Origin: Bolinopsis microptera
Taxonomy: Eukaryota; Ctenophora; Tentaculata; Lobata; Bolinopsidae
Reading direction: 5' to 3'
Length of the DNA: 64,000 bases
Assembly (NCBI RefSeq): GCF_026151205.1
Contig: NC_087076.1
Span: forward strand, 11,694,902 to 11,758,901
Both the position numbers and the translations under genes were made by a program. Under the pieces are notes generated by a model that was not told the DNA's origin, did no database searches, and saw only the letters and a program-made list of their open reading frames with translations. Below are positions 11,101-21,400 of the stretch, piece after piece. The stretch's first letter is position 1, and each line of letters opens with the position of its first letter.

Positions 11101-14100
11101 CCACATAAACTCGTAGAGTGCGATAGCAAGAGCTTTTCCGTCATTTCTCACCCGTCCATGGCCTCTCTTCACGTGCCGCTTCGTATGAAACCACGTCCCT
11201 TCAATCGTGTTCGTATGGGCTCCCGTCAGTGGATCTACAAAATTCCGGCTGTGGTTGACATCGTAGTGAGTATATCCATGATGTTCAAGAGGAAGGTATC
11301 CTTTCCATTTATCGGTGATAATTGTTGTTCCAGGTCGGACAAACCGAAGGATTAACAGGCAGAGTGTGTTACGGTCTCTCTTGTTGTTAGGACATTCCAC
11401 TAGGAAACATTCGTTAGATCCTCTTGCTACACCGCCTAACACCCACTTTCCTGTTACTCGTCTCCCACGGTTGTACTTTCTTTTGCCGAATTTTGACTCG
11501 TCAATTTCTACTATCTGTCCAGGACCTCCGATCATCACGTCACCAGAGAACAAGTCTTCCGCCATGCACTGTCTGATAGCTTTAAAGAATCCCCGGACTT
11601 TCTTAGGATCCATAGAGAGGGTAACTGCAGCTTGGCAGACGCTGCTAAAGGTACAGTAGAGCCAAAGTAGGTGTAGAAACTTCACAGCAGGTATCTGTTT
11701 CCCGGCCAGGAGGGAGTCAGTGCGGATGGACACGAAGTGAGCTCCACCAGGGCATCGCCAGCAGCAGCCATCTTTAAACTTCTGAGTCGAGCATTTCACT
11801 ATCGTCATCCATTGTTGGCAGGTGGTACAGTATCTGCGATCTCGTAGTATCCCAACGTCAACGCAGTACTGTATACAGTTCTCTTCTGTTGCCAGCACGT
11901 TAGCTCTATCGAGGTCGTCCCAAGAGAGGAAGTGAGGAGATGTCATCTTGATGTAGTAAATGTGTAATAGATAAATACAAGTTTCAGTGTCCTTTTAAAC
12001 CCATCAAATCTATTGTATCTATTGTATGTATATTGAATCTATATAATAATTCTGAGAATCATGTTTTTTTTTCTGTCCACACAACGGCCCGGCATGTAGT
12101 TCCACAATATAAAAGGGTGGGGGAGGGTGGCAGTGTGGTATAACTTTAACTGTATTTATAGTTATACAGTCAGACCCCCTGTCACCTGTTTCGCCGATTT
12201 TGGGAGGAAAATTTTGGGTCTTAAAAACCGGGATGCAGCCTATGGCCTAAATATACTAGTCTAACTGGCATGACAGACCACGATAGCACCTCAATGCACT
12301 ACAAAACGCCTAATCTAAAAAATTTATCAAAATATATAGATTCAAGATTCAAGATTCAAGATTCAAATTAAAAGATCTTACAATAACAATCGTGTCAGAT
12401 CGGGAAAAATTACTAAAAAAATAAACGTAAAGCGTAAAGAATATAAAATATATACCAAACGTGTTTACCAAATAGCATGTACCTGAACCCAGCCCCCCCC
12501 CGCCCTGGCCCCTGCCCCCACACCCCCCACAACACCCTTCCACAACACCCCTCCACGCCAGTATTCAACCACTCCCAGGGTGAGTTAAAGCGGGGGTAAA
12601 GACAAGAGAGGGAGCAGGGGAGTGGAGAGGTGCTGGGCCGGGAGCGAGGGTAAAGACAAGAGAGGGAGCAGGGGAGTGAAGAGGTGCTGGGCTGGGAGCG
12701 GGAGTAAAGACAAAAGAGGGAGCAGGGGAGTGGAGATGCGCTGGGCCGAGAGCGGGGGTAAGAACAAGAGAGGGAGCAGGGGAGTGGAGAGGTGCTGGGT
12801 CGGGAGCGGGGGCAAAGACAAGAGGGGGGCCGGGTGTAGGGTGTTAAGAGCCGGTTCTTATCCGGTTCTTAACCGGTTCTTAAACGGCTCTAAGTTTATT
12901 AGTAGATTTATAAATCTGTTTTCTATAGGCGGTTCTTAACCGGCTCTTAACCGGTTCTTAGCCGGTTCTTAACCGGTTCTTAAACGGCTCTAAGTTGGTT
13001 CTTAGGTTGTTTAAATGCAGTTTTAGAGGCGTTTCTTCAACGGTTCTTAAGCGGTTCTTAGACGGTTCTTAAGCGGCCGCTCACCGGCTCTTGACCGGCT
13101 CTAAACCGGCTCTTAACCGGTTCTTAACCGGTTCTTAACCGGTTCTTAAGCGGTTCTTAGCCGGTTCTTAACCGGTTCTTAAGCGGTTCTTAGCCGGTTC
13201 TTAGCCGGTTCTTAAACGGCTCTTAAACGGCTCTTAACCGGCTCTTAAGCGGTGGTCGGTCTTTGACCTAATTCCCGAAGAAGATCAGGATTGGGACTCA
13301 TTCATATTAACTTACACAGGCACCCTTAAAGTCCATCTGCTTACTCAATTACATGCATTTGAAAACTATTCTGATAGTGCAATTACGGCCGTTAAAATGG
13401 AAACATTTTGGCAAAATATGGATTATTATATTGTGTAAATGTTCAGTCTTATTGCTTGGTTATTAGTGTTACATTTTGTTAATACTAATATATTTTTTCA
13501 GAAGATGAAAAAGAAGACGACGGAGAAGATACTGATGGTGGAGAAGATACTGATGGTGGAGAAGATACTGATGGTGGAGAAGAGACTGATGGTGGAGAAG
13601 ATACTGATGGTGGAGAAGATACTGATGGTGGAGAAGATACTGATGGTGGAGAAGATACTGATGGTGGAGAAGATACTGATGGTGGAGAAGATACTGATGG
13701 TGGAGAAGATACTGATAGTGGAGAAGATACCGATGGTGGAGAAGATACTGATGGTGGAGAAGATACTGATGGTGGAGAAGATACTGATGGTGGAGAAGAT
13801 ACTGATGGTGGAGAAGATACTGATGGTGGAGAAGATACTGATAATGGAGAAGATACTGATGGTGGAGAAGATACTGATGGTGGAGAAGATACTGATGGTG
13901 GAGAAGATACTGATGGTGGAGAAGAGACTGATGGTGGAGAAGATACTGATGGTGGAGAAGATACTGATGGTGGAGAAGATACTGATGGTGGAGAAGAGAC
14001 TGATGGTGGAGAAGAGACTGATGGTGGAGAAGATACTGATGGTGGAGAAGATACTGATGGTGGAGAAGATACTGATGGTGGAGAAGAGACTGATGGTGGA

Positions 14101-14247
14101 GAAGATACTGATGGTGGAGAAGATACTGATGGTGGAGAAGACGAAGACGAGATAGAAGAGACCAGTGGTCTTGAATTGGAGTTTGGAGGAGCCAAAGTTG
14201 ATATGTTTCTTTCAGAGATGCGAAAGAAGTGGACATTTGTTGAATAA
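5103..14247 (+). CDS. Secreted TSP1/Ig modular protein with acidic repeat tail
   Basis: Exons: 5103-5137, 5325-5353, 5828-6208, 6798-6971, 7147-7278, 7403-7510, 7700-7782, 8845-8971, 9205-9298, 9528-9828, 9967-10139, 13502-14247. All phases agree except one extra base in the exon at 6798. An alternative ATG at 5782 gives its own signal peptide and runs straight into the third exon. Product: about 790 residues. After the signal peptide comes a Cys/Lys-rich region, then a thrombospondin type 1 repeat (WSDYSEWTSCSVLCGEGSQT), then an Ig-like domain (ELHCEGAK, IYWTKNG, DTDEARYGC), then about 250 residues with scattered Cys and no fold I recognise. The tail is 34 repeats of about GEDTDG and ends KKWTFVE. 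TSP1 and Ig modules bind matrix or cell-surface partners; the tail could bind calcium or a basic partner (inference). AATAAA at 14413 is a candidate poly(A) signal. No ortholog recognised. Confidence 0.75.
5697..5741. repeat. Short near-perfect inverted repeat (hairpin)
   Basis: CAGAGGTCATT and its complement AATGACCTCTG flank an inner TATCGTTT/AAACGATA stem with a 2-nt loop and a bulge of about 5 nt. It sits 40 bp upstream of the alternative ATG at 5782. It could be a small transposon relic or a structured RNA element. Confidence 0.8.
8045..8800. repeat. 12-bp intronic minisatellite
   Basis: About 62 copies of TGTACCATAGAG and variants (ATAGTG, GTAGTG). It fills an intron of the TSP1/Ig gene between exons ending at 7782 and starting at 8845. 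A longer-order pattern is visible: the segment with ATAGGGTGTACCGTAGTG recurs at about 8310, 8477 and 8573. Long open frames on both strands are artefacts of a period divisible by three. Confidence 0.97.
10268..10563 (+). repeat. Left terminal inverted repeat of the Merlin element
   Basis: Built of roughly two dozen 11-12 bp units of the form TTAAGAACCGG or TTAAGAGCCG. It matches 12983-13269 in reverse complement nearly end to end, including the non-repetitive inner part (AAACTGCATTTAAACAACC). Dense subterminal repeats in some transposons are transposase-binding sites; that role is inferred here. Confidence 0.92.
11008..11946 (-). CDS. Merlin/ISXO2-like DDE transposase
   Basis: A 312-residue intronless frame with no stops. 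The catalytic triad is visible: D149 in IVEIDESKF, D212 in TIITDKWKGY, and E249 in NTIEGTWFHTKRH. These are the signatures of the ISXO2-like transposase domain shared by bacterial IS1595/IS1016 elements and eukaryotic Merlin transposons. The first 70 residues hold several Cys pairs (CTTC, CWRC), probably a zinc ribbon for DNA binding. It acts in the nucleus, cutting and rejoining the element at its inverted repeats. Transcription runs opposite to the host gene. Length is normal for the family, and all catalytic residues are present, so it may be active. Confidence 0.9.
   Translation of the reverse strand: MTSPHFLSWDDLDRANVLATEENCIQYCVDVGILRDRRYCTTCQQWMTIVKCSTQKFKDGCCWRCPGGAHFVSIRTDSLLAGKQIPAVKFLHLLWLYCTFSSVCQAAVTLSMDPKKVRGFFKAIRQCMAEDLFSGDVMIGGPGQIVEIDESKFGKRKYNRGRRVTGKWVLGGVARGSNECFLVECPNNKRDRNTLCLLILRFVRPGTTIITDKWKGYLPLEHHGYTHYDVNHSRNFVDPLTGAHTNTIEGTWFHTKRHVKRGHGRVRNDGKALAIALYEFMWMRKHGLTRSDPDCRRLFNRELPLLMKRLFA
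12595..12835. repeat. GC-rich tandem repeat inside the Merlin element
   Basis: About four copies of a 54-bp purine-rich unit (GGGAGCAGGGGAGTGGAGAG core). It lies between the transposase and the right inverted repeat. Frames through it are not genes. Confidence 0.9.
12843..12982. repeat. Extra partial copy of the inverted-repeat units
   Basis: A second, shorter stretch of TTCTTAACCGG units lies directly inside the right terminal repeat, interrupted by about 40 bp of A+T-rich DNA (about 12892-12930). It has no counterpart at the left end, so the right arm has been extended by partial duplication. Confidence 0.75.
12983..13269 (-). repeat. Right terminal inverted repeat of the Merlin element
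   Basis: Reverse complement of the left terminal repeat, ending GGTCGGTCTTTGACCT. It has only scattered differences from the left arm, which implies recent insertion or homogenisation. Confidence 0.92.
13522..14133 (+). repeat. 18-bp coding minisatellite (34 units)
   Basis: GGAGAAGATACTGATGGT repeated 34 times in frame within the last exon of the TSP1/Ig gene, encoding GEDTDG. Variants are mostly conservative: GAG for GAT (E for D), AGT for GGT (S for G), AAT for GGT (N for G). The true frame is fixed by the splice site at 13502 and by the unique C-terminus after the repeats. Long frames in other phases and on the other strand are shadows. Confidence 0.95.
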
Positions 14248-15260
14248 TGAGTACATAAGCTACAAAAGAAGAAAATACAAAAACTCTTATTCCTTTATTT
14301 TTTAGTTTCGCAATTTTAGGTTTAGTTGAAGAATCAGTATTCCTTACTTTTCTTAATTGTTAATTCTCAAAACATAAGCTGGTGTCAAATTATAATTAAT
14401 TACGGGAAATACAATAAATGTTTTCATAAATTCAAAAATTGATAGCTGATTATCAACAAGGAACCTGTGTTACTTATTGAATTCAGAATATAAATACCTA
14501 ACGTAGCTGGCGTTGAAACGGGTGGAAGAAAAGGGTAATTTCGGATATGCATTATGCATTATGCATTATGCATACTAGCAGGAACCCGTATAACCCTAAA
14601 ATGGTGTCAAGACTCAAGAGACTAAAATATTTATTACCTATTTAATTCGTGTTTTTGACACCACTTGGGGGTCCAAATTTTGGGCTCTAAACCTCTTATT
14701 TCTTGGCCAATTTTTATTTTTTCATGCTGATTTGGAGGCTATTAAAACATTTGACCCAGTCAAAAACGTTTCAGTTGTATATCTTTTACGGTTTTTGCGG
14801 AAAGTCGCGTTAAAGTTGATGCCGTGCTGTCAGTAAAATGGTACGGAACCCTCCATATATATCGTCTCGCTTTATATATAGTGAGATTGCATAATGTACT
14901 AGAATACCTCATTACAAATTAGTATTCGTATTTTGATCGTATCTTCGATCTAAACGAAATAATTAACCATTTGTCTTATAGTTTTATATCCTAATTGCTA
15001 GGGCATGGTGGTATGTGTTGCTGTTATTGCGACACATTTATAAATACAAAGATGGAAGAGTTGACAAAAATTAGCACTAAATATTCTTCACACATCGCCA
15101 CAAAGCAACAGCGCGTTAGTTATTAACTTGTTGTACTGGTACAATGAAACTCATCCTGTATCAATCTCATAATTTCTTTCAGTTGGTCCTTCAATTCTTA
15201 CTAATAGTCAAGGCTCGACCGAAATTGCAGCTTATAATCCCGGTCAAAATCAGCCTGTTT
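14248..15260. other. 3' UTR then intergenic DNA
   Basis: AATAAA at 14413-14418 would give the TSP1/Ig mRNA a 3' UTR of about 170 nt. Beyond it is A+T-rich DNA with a short triplicated ATTATGC motif near 14548-14572. No gene is supportable. Confidence 0.5.
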
Positions 15261-15266
15261 TTGAAA

Positions 15267-15549
15267 CCCTCTTCCCTCTTCCCTCTTCCCTCTTCCGTCT
15301 TCCCTCTTCCCTCTTCCCTCTTCCCTCTTCCCTCTTCCCTCTTCCGTCTTCCCTCTTCCCTCTTCCCTCTTCCCTCTTCCCTCTTCCCTCTTCCCTCTTC
15401 CCTCTTCCCTCTTCCCTCTTCCCTCTTCCCTCTTCCCTCTTCCCTCTTCCCTCTTCCCTCTTCCCTCTTCCCTCTTCCCTCTTCCCTCTTCCCTCTTCCC
15501 TCTTCCCTCTTCCCTCTTCCCTCTTCCCTCTTCCCTCTTCCCTCTTCCC
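15267..15549. repeat. 7-bp minisatellite (CCCTCTT)n
   Basis: About 40 nearly perfect copies of CCCTCTT, with two single-base variants (CCGTCTT). It is a strand-asymmetric polypyrimidine tract. The open frames through it on both strands are artefacts. Confidence 0.97.
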
Positions 15550-15915
15550 GCCTCCCTCCTCAAATTGTAGCGAGATACTTCCGGTTTAAGTTAATTTAGC
15601 AATTACGATCAGGTGGCGTTGGACAATGGACAAGACATCGTAATTAAGTAATTATGTAATTATGTATCATACATCAACAAGATCATGTTATAAGTAAGTC
15701 GTGCAATCGGCTCTTTCCGTTTTCAGGAAATGCAATTTTAGTGTTTAGATGTGACTGTTTTAGCTCGCTTTAGCTTTGCCCATTACAGAATACTAACAAT
15801 GTTAACGAGTATTCTTGTTTTGCGTCTTATAACCGTAAACCGTAGAGCCATGTAAAATAGATTTGTAGATGACAGTCTCCTCGTCTGAGTGTTCTAACGA
15901 GTATCGCATACACGT

Positions 15916-16250
15916 CTACCAGTACTGCCAGTACTACCAGTACTGCCAGTACTACCAGTACTGCCAGTACTAACAGTACTGCCAGTACTAACAGTACTGC
16001 CAGTACTACCAGTACTGCCAGTACTACCAGTACTGCCAGTACTACCAGTACTGCCAGTACTACTAGTACTGCCAGTACTACTAGTACTACCAGTACTACC
16101 AGTACTACCAGTACTGCCAGTACTACCAGTACTGCCAGTACTACCAGTACTGCCAGTACTACCAGTACTACTAGTACTACCAGTACTGCCAGTACTACCA
16201 GTACTACCATGTACTGCCATGTACTGCCAGTGCTACCATGTACATGACTA
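15916..16250. repeat. 9-bp minisatellite (CCAGTACTR)n
   Basis: About 36 copies of a 9-bp unit, CCAGTACTG alternating with CCAGTACTA, so a period of 18 dominates. Each unit carries the palindrome AGTACT. No gene. Confidence 0.95.
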
Positions 16251-16259
16251 CCAGTACAT

Positions 16260-17036
16260 GATATGTGTAGTGTAACCTGGGTCACGCTAAACTAAGGTTG
16301 CTATTGTTCAAATTATCAGCATCATTTGTTTATGCAAATGTTCGGTGTAATATCAAGCTATATTTATCATATTACCAGTTACATTGCATGGCTCAACTCT
16401 CCTCTCCTTCGACAGCCGTTTATGTAAATGTTTACACAGCATATGCCAGCTGGATAATGGCCATGACTATTGACTATAGTCGACACGGCCGTTATTTTAT
16501 GCTCGGAACCTGTCATTAACCGGTGATGAAGTGATAAAACTGAGTTACTTTCAGTCAGCGAATTATTCTGAATTGATTGTATAGTTGTCACCTTTACGAA
16601 TCTTAAGAGGTAGTTCCTGGATGCCTGCTGATACGTAGAATGTGACATTGTGACTGGTCGGAAGTGTGGTCGACATAAAAACTGGATTGATTTTAAATCT
16701 CCATTTGTAATCACTTCAGTAAACTGTCCAACAGCTGATTACGATAAATGGTCATCATTAACACATCTCTGACATAAAACTCGCATGATCGGATGATTTA
16801 TAGACATATAAACCAATTCAATTTCAGCTTTCGACCGAACTATTGACCTGCCGTTTCCAGCTGCCATTAACCACACCTGACATCCGGGTTGAGCGTCCAG
16901 TTTCTTTCATCATAATCTGTAGTTGTACATTATTTTTTCCTTTTTTATTTTTTCCTTGTCACCCGTGCTTATATTTTAAAATTTTGTTGCGGGAAGTCAG
17001 CCCACATGCACATTGAGAGTTGCTATTAAATATACA

Positions 17037-17074
<38 letters not shown>

Positions 17075-18464
17075 CTGTATATTGTTACACAATAACATCT
17101 ATTTCAAACCGGAAAGCACGGGAGACATCGAGAATATAAATTAGTTAATTCGTTGGCCGCGAGGACTTGCGGTTGGCTGCCCTGGGTAGCTATAAACGTC
17201 AAGTCATCGATAATGAATATGAATTCTGATGTTCGTTATACTTATAGTACGGTGCCAAACTTCTTAACTTAGACCATTTCCTCATCTAGAAGGCCCTTCA
17301 TGCATAACGATTCTATATAATAGTAATATATATAGTATATATATATATATTTTATAATAGTAATACTAATATATAAACGGGCATATCCTGTCCAAACCCA
17401 GGATGCACTACATGAAGAATTCGTTCTAACTTTGTTTGAAAAGTATCAATAGTATATATATATATAGTATATGTATATATAGTAAATATAATAATAGTAA
17501 TAAGATAAATTGCCTTCGAAGGTTGTGGAATTATCATAACGATTGCGAATTGTAATAGGATGAATTACCGTACAGTTTATGATATCATCGCAGATAAACT
17601 TTTTAAATTGGCCGATGACTCATCTCTTATTCGCCGTAGGTTATGTAATTGAACAATGTGCACTTGTAATCGATTCCTTTGGACAATTATGAAATAGTCA
17701 AGTACAATTTATTCATGATAATCTATCTAAGCGTATATTCTACACTTAATACTGTTACTTTCGAAACAGTTTCTTCGAGTTTTAGTCGTGTAATTTTTCG
17801 ATAAACAATAGTTATGATGGAGTTCTTTGTCTTGATTTGGGAAGTTTAGCACTCCCTGTCTCCCTGCGTCCCAGAGATGTACTTCTTTGTTTGCCTGCAT
17901 AGCAAAGATCATCGCTGTGCATTATGCAAGTGGAATGCTCCCTTGCAAGCAATTTATATCAAAGATGATGCCATTGCTTTGTTTTCACTATCAGTTACAA
18001 TATGAAATGGCCCTATATTTCGTTTTTGGTGGAAAAGTTTCGTTAGATTTCATCAAACAATTGCATGTTTTTTATTTTTAACTATTAGCATGTAGTGGTT
18101 GTGGTTGAGGCTAGGGTAAAAGTTTGGTTTTAGGAGGGTTAAAATCTGGGTTATGGTTTATTTTAGGTAATAATTCTGATAACGATGTACAGGGGCTAGA
18201 CATCAAAAACCGCCATGTTATTTTGATGCGTCAATCTTATCGTCATCTTCAGATTCATTAGTTACATGAGAATCAGTTTGACAGTTTGTTTCCAAGCTTT
18301 TCATTTGCAGTTCTTTTTCAGACGTTATAGTTTAAATTACAGAAGCACTTATACAAATTGTTTAACAGAGCTATCAGTATTGATTTTAAACCAATCTCTT
18401 TAATCCTTTATCGGTATTATGTTGATCTTACTACTAAAATGGCTGCTAGGGAAGGGTATAATTG
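16260..18464. other. Intergenic DNA upstream of the Kv gene
   Basis: No supportable gene. It contains a 38-nt G run (17037-17074) and several TATATA stretches (about 17325-17350 and 17450-17480). The Kv promoter should be in the last kilobase, but I see no clear TATA box. Confidence 0.5.
17037..17074 (+). repeat. Poly-G run of 38
   Basis: An uninterrupted run of 38 G. Such runs can form G-quadruplexes and are also difficult to sequence, so the exact length is uncertain. Confidence 0.9.
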
Positions 18465-21400
18465 ATGACGTACATGGATAGTGACCTAGATACAGAGCCT
18501 CTCGTAAAGCCTCCCAACAATGGCATCGCTCACAGCTCCTCACAGATTGTCAGACTAAATGTTGGAGGGGGGATCTACGAGGTTTGCTTTTGGGTGTTTT
18601 TAATGATAATGAAATGAGATCAGATTGAGGACTATTATAAGAGGCATTTGAGGGTGGTATTGGGAATGTTCGTTAGACATTTGATTATTCAAAAATATAG
18701 TATTGTTGGACTTGATGATAATCAGAACGGAAGTAAAAATAATGGAATGGAGTAAATGTTTCAAATCAGTGATAAAATAGTTGGAATAATCAGAATTCCT
18801 GATTCCGCCATATATTTAACAAAATCTAAAATAAGTATCATTCCATCTCATGCAGGTGTATCAAAGTACGCTGGAAAGATACCCTGAAACGTTGCTTGGC
18901 AACAAATGCGAACTAAAGAAATACTACAACTCAGAAAAGAATCACTACTTTCTAGAGAGGCATAAATTAATCTTCTCGAGTATTCTCTATTTTTATCAGG
19001 TACATTCCATTCCATATTCTTGTTTAGATCTAGTGTTGATTTTCATTTTCATTGTCAGTGGGGAAAGTGCAGTCATATTTCAGCTTCTTTCTTCCACTTA
19101 GGTTAGACAATTATAGACACCCTTGTGACCTGTGTCCACAATCATATCATTATTATGATTATGATGAACATTAAATTTATCGAAATTTTATCTGTTATCA
19201 TAGTGGTATGTTGGAGATTAATTGTCAAATTGTAGACTGTCAAGATAAATATCTTAATTCTTCAGAGTAACGGTCAGTTCTACAGACCATCGTGTGTATC
19301 AACAGACCAGTATAACTTAGAACTTGAATTCTTTGGTTTGGCCGCCCTCTACAAAGAATATGTAGCCTCCCTCGAAATAGAACCTAAATCAAAACCGAAC
19401 GCTACCTACGAGAATCCTACCACTCTCGTTCAGAAATTGTGGAATTTTTTCAAAGATCCTAAATATTCTCAAGCAGCTAGAGTATGGGCTATTATTGATG
19501 TAAGTGTTTTTTTCTGAGACTTTTATAAATAGATGCTGAATGTATTTTTTTTCAGTAACCTCTACGTCATAAATTTGAATATTGGTAAAAGTTTAGATTA
19601 TATTTATACAACTACAATGAAACATAAAACCACTAAAATTATCTAGTGTGTGCTCATTGTTCAGGTGTTTGCAATAACGGTAGCTGTGATACTGTTCATC
19701 GTCGAGACGATGCCAGACGTCAAGGTTGAGATGAAAAATCCCGACAAAATTGTCAAAACTACATTCTTTGTGGCTGAAACTATTTGCGTGCTCTTCTTCA
19801 GTGTCGAGCTTATTGGTTAGTAGTAGTACAGTACCTATACATTTTTAATTATTTCGCGTATCATAACAGAAACATACATATCTTATTCTTAGTGTATAAT
19901 TGAATATTACGAAGCAGATTGAGTGAAACTGAAAACAGAAACATCCAGGTAGACTGATTTGTTGTCCTGACAAGGTAGCTTTTCTAAAGACTCTCATGAA
20001 TTGGATCGATTTCATCACCATTATTCCTTACTTCGTTCAGGTTCGAATACAAATTACACAAATACCAAATTTTGTAACTTAAATTCTGAAAGTAACTTGA
20101 TGAACACTGGTCAGGTATTTCTTACATAGTGATTCTGGAACTACATATAAATCTATATTTGTTTCAGCTGAGTGCAGGGGAAGTCGAGTCAGCAGTCGGT
20201 GGTGAAACCAACACTTCTAGCAGCAGTAACACTGACGCCATAGTGGTTCTCAGAGTTCTCAGAGTCGTTCGAGTCCTCAAACTTGCCAGACATTCCAAGG
20301 GTCAGTGTTTATCTAAAATTTCTAACCATCAACGTTACCGGCTACAAGATCAGTTACCAAGGCAACCAGAAGTTTTGTTACTGGAAATCAGCAGTTAAGA
20401 TCAAGGAACAGTGATATCATGAGCCATCAGTGTTAAACAAGGAACTGGAACCGAGGGGTTCCGTTCAGGCCCTTCATACTTTGTTTCTGTCTAGTTCTAA
20501 TGTACCGTCACAATAGTGACTTTAATATATAATCAAGAGTACTAGCCTGCTGATTTATCGCGGCTGTTCTCATCTGAAACTATGCTTGGTGTAGCTCGTT
20601 GGGATAGTATAGAAATTCTAGTTCCTATAGTTGGGAATGAGGTAGTTGTCTGTTCACAGATCGCCCTCTAAACTTACAAGGAAATATTTCCTGTAGATCC
20701 TTGGTATATAAGCAACATTTGACAAAGCACGGTGTGGAGTGAGCTATGTGCCCATCCTTGGAGAACCCGGAGGATGTCATTGCTGTACGGCAGTGTTAAA
20801 CAAGGAACTGAAACCGAGGGGTTCCGTTCATGCCCTTCACACTTTGTTGCTGTCTAGTTCTAATGTACCGTCACAATATAGTGACTTTAATATATATTTT
20901 TAAAATAGTATAAATGCAGTGTTAGTAATCGGTCTTGTACTGACAAAACAAGGTGGATACAAGCAGAATTCAGTGATTTACAAAATAATTTCAGGTATTA
21001 TCATTGTGACGAAGACATTGACATCGTCTGTTAACGAGCTAGCCTTGCTGCTTTTCTTCTGGTTTATTGGAGTCATCATATTTGGGAGCATTATGTACTA
21101 CATTGGTAAGTCGGTATCAATTAAAATGTATATACTATTCGCCTATCCCTTCAGATTGTCGTGTTTAAAGATCTGCTTAACTTCCTCATAATACCACACT
21201 ATAAGTCCTGTAAGTCTTGCTATTAGTATTACGACTATATGATTATGAGTTACTGGGCTGCGCTCAGCCTGTCATTCCGCCGAATCTCTATTCTATGTTT
21301 ATGAACATGATAGCCTGAGGTCCCCAGGTAAGATTATGAGTAAACGTATATTCACTACACTTTGCACTGTGGATGATAGATGATATTTCAGAATACAGTT

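Larger units (their letters stand above)
10268..13269. mobile_element. Merlin-type DNA transposon, apparently full length
   Basis: A 3.0-kb element lies in the last intron of the TSP1/Ig gene. Its outer ends are AGGTCAAAGACCGACCACCG and the reverse complement. Long terminal inverted repeats of about 290 bp bound it, and a single transposase gene with an ISXO2-like DDE domain lies inside. I could not identify a clean 8-9 bp target-site duplication: the flanks are GAGGCTAAC on the left and AATTCCCGA on the right. Intact ends and an unbroken transposase suggest a fairly recent insertion. The superfamily call rests on the transposase. Confidence 0.85.

Noticed and set aside
10268-13269. Clear target-site duplication for the Merlin element
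   Set aside because: Flanks GAGGCTAAC and AATTCCCGA do not match. A shared AAGATCAG lies at unequal distances from the two ends and is probably chance.
13439-14236. Alternative frames through the 18-bp repeat (MVEKIL and SSPPSV types)
   Set aside because: The real frame is set by the acceptor at 13502, the upstream exon phase and a unique C-terminus. The others are shadows of the same repeat.
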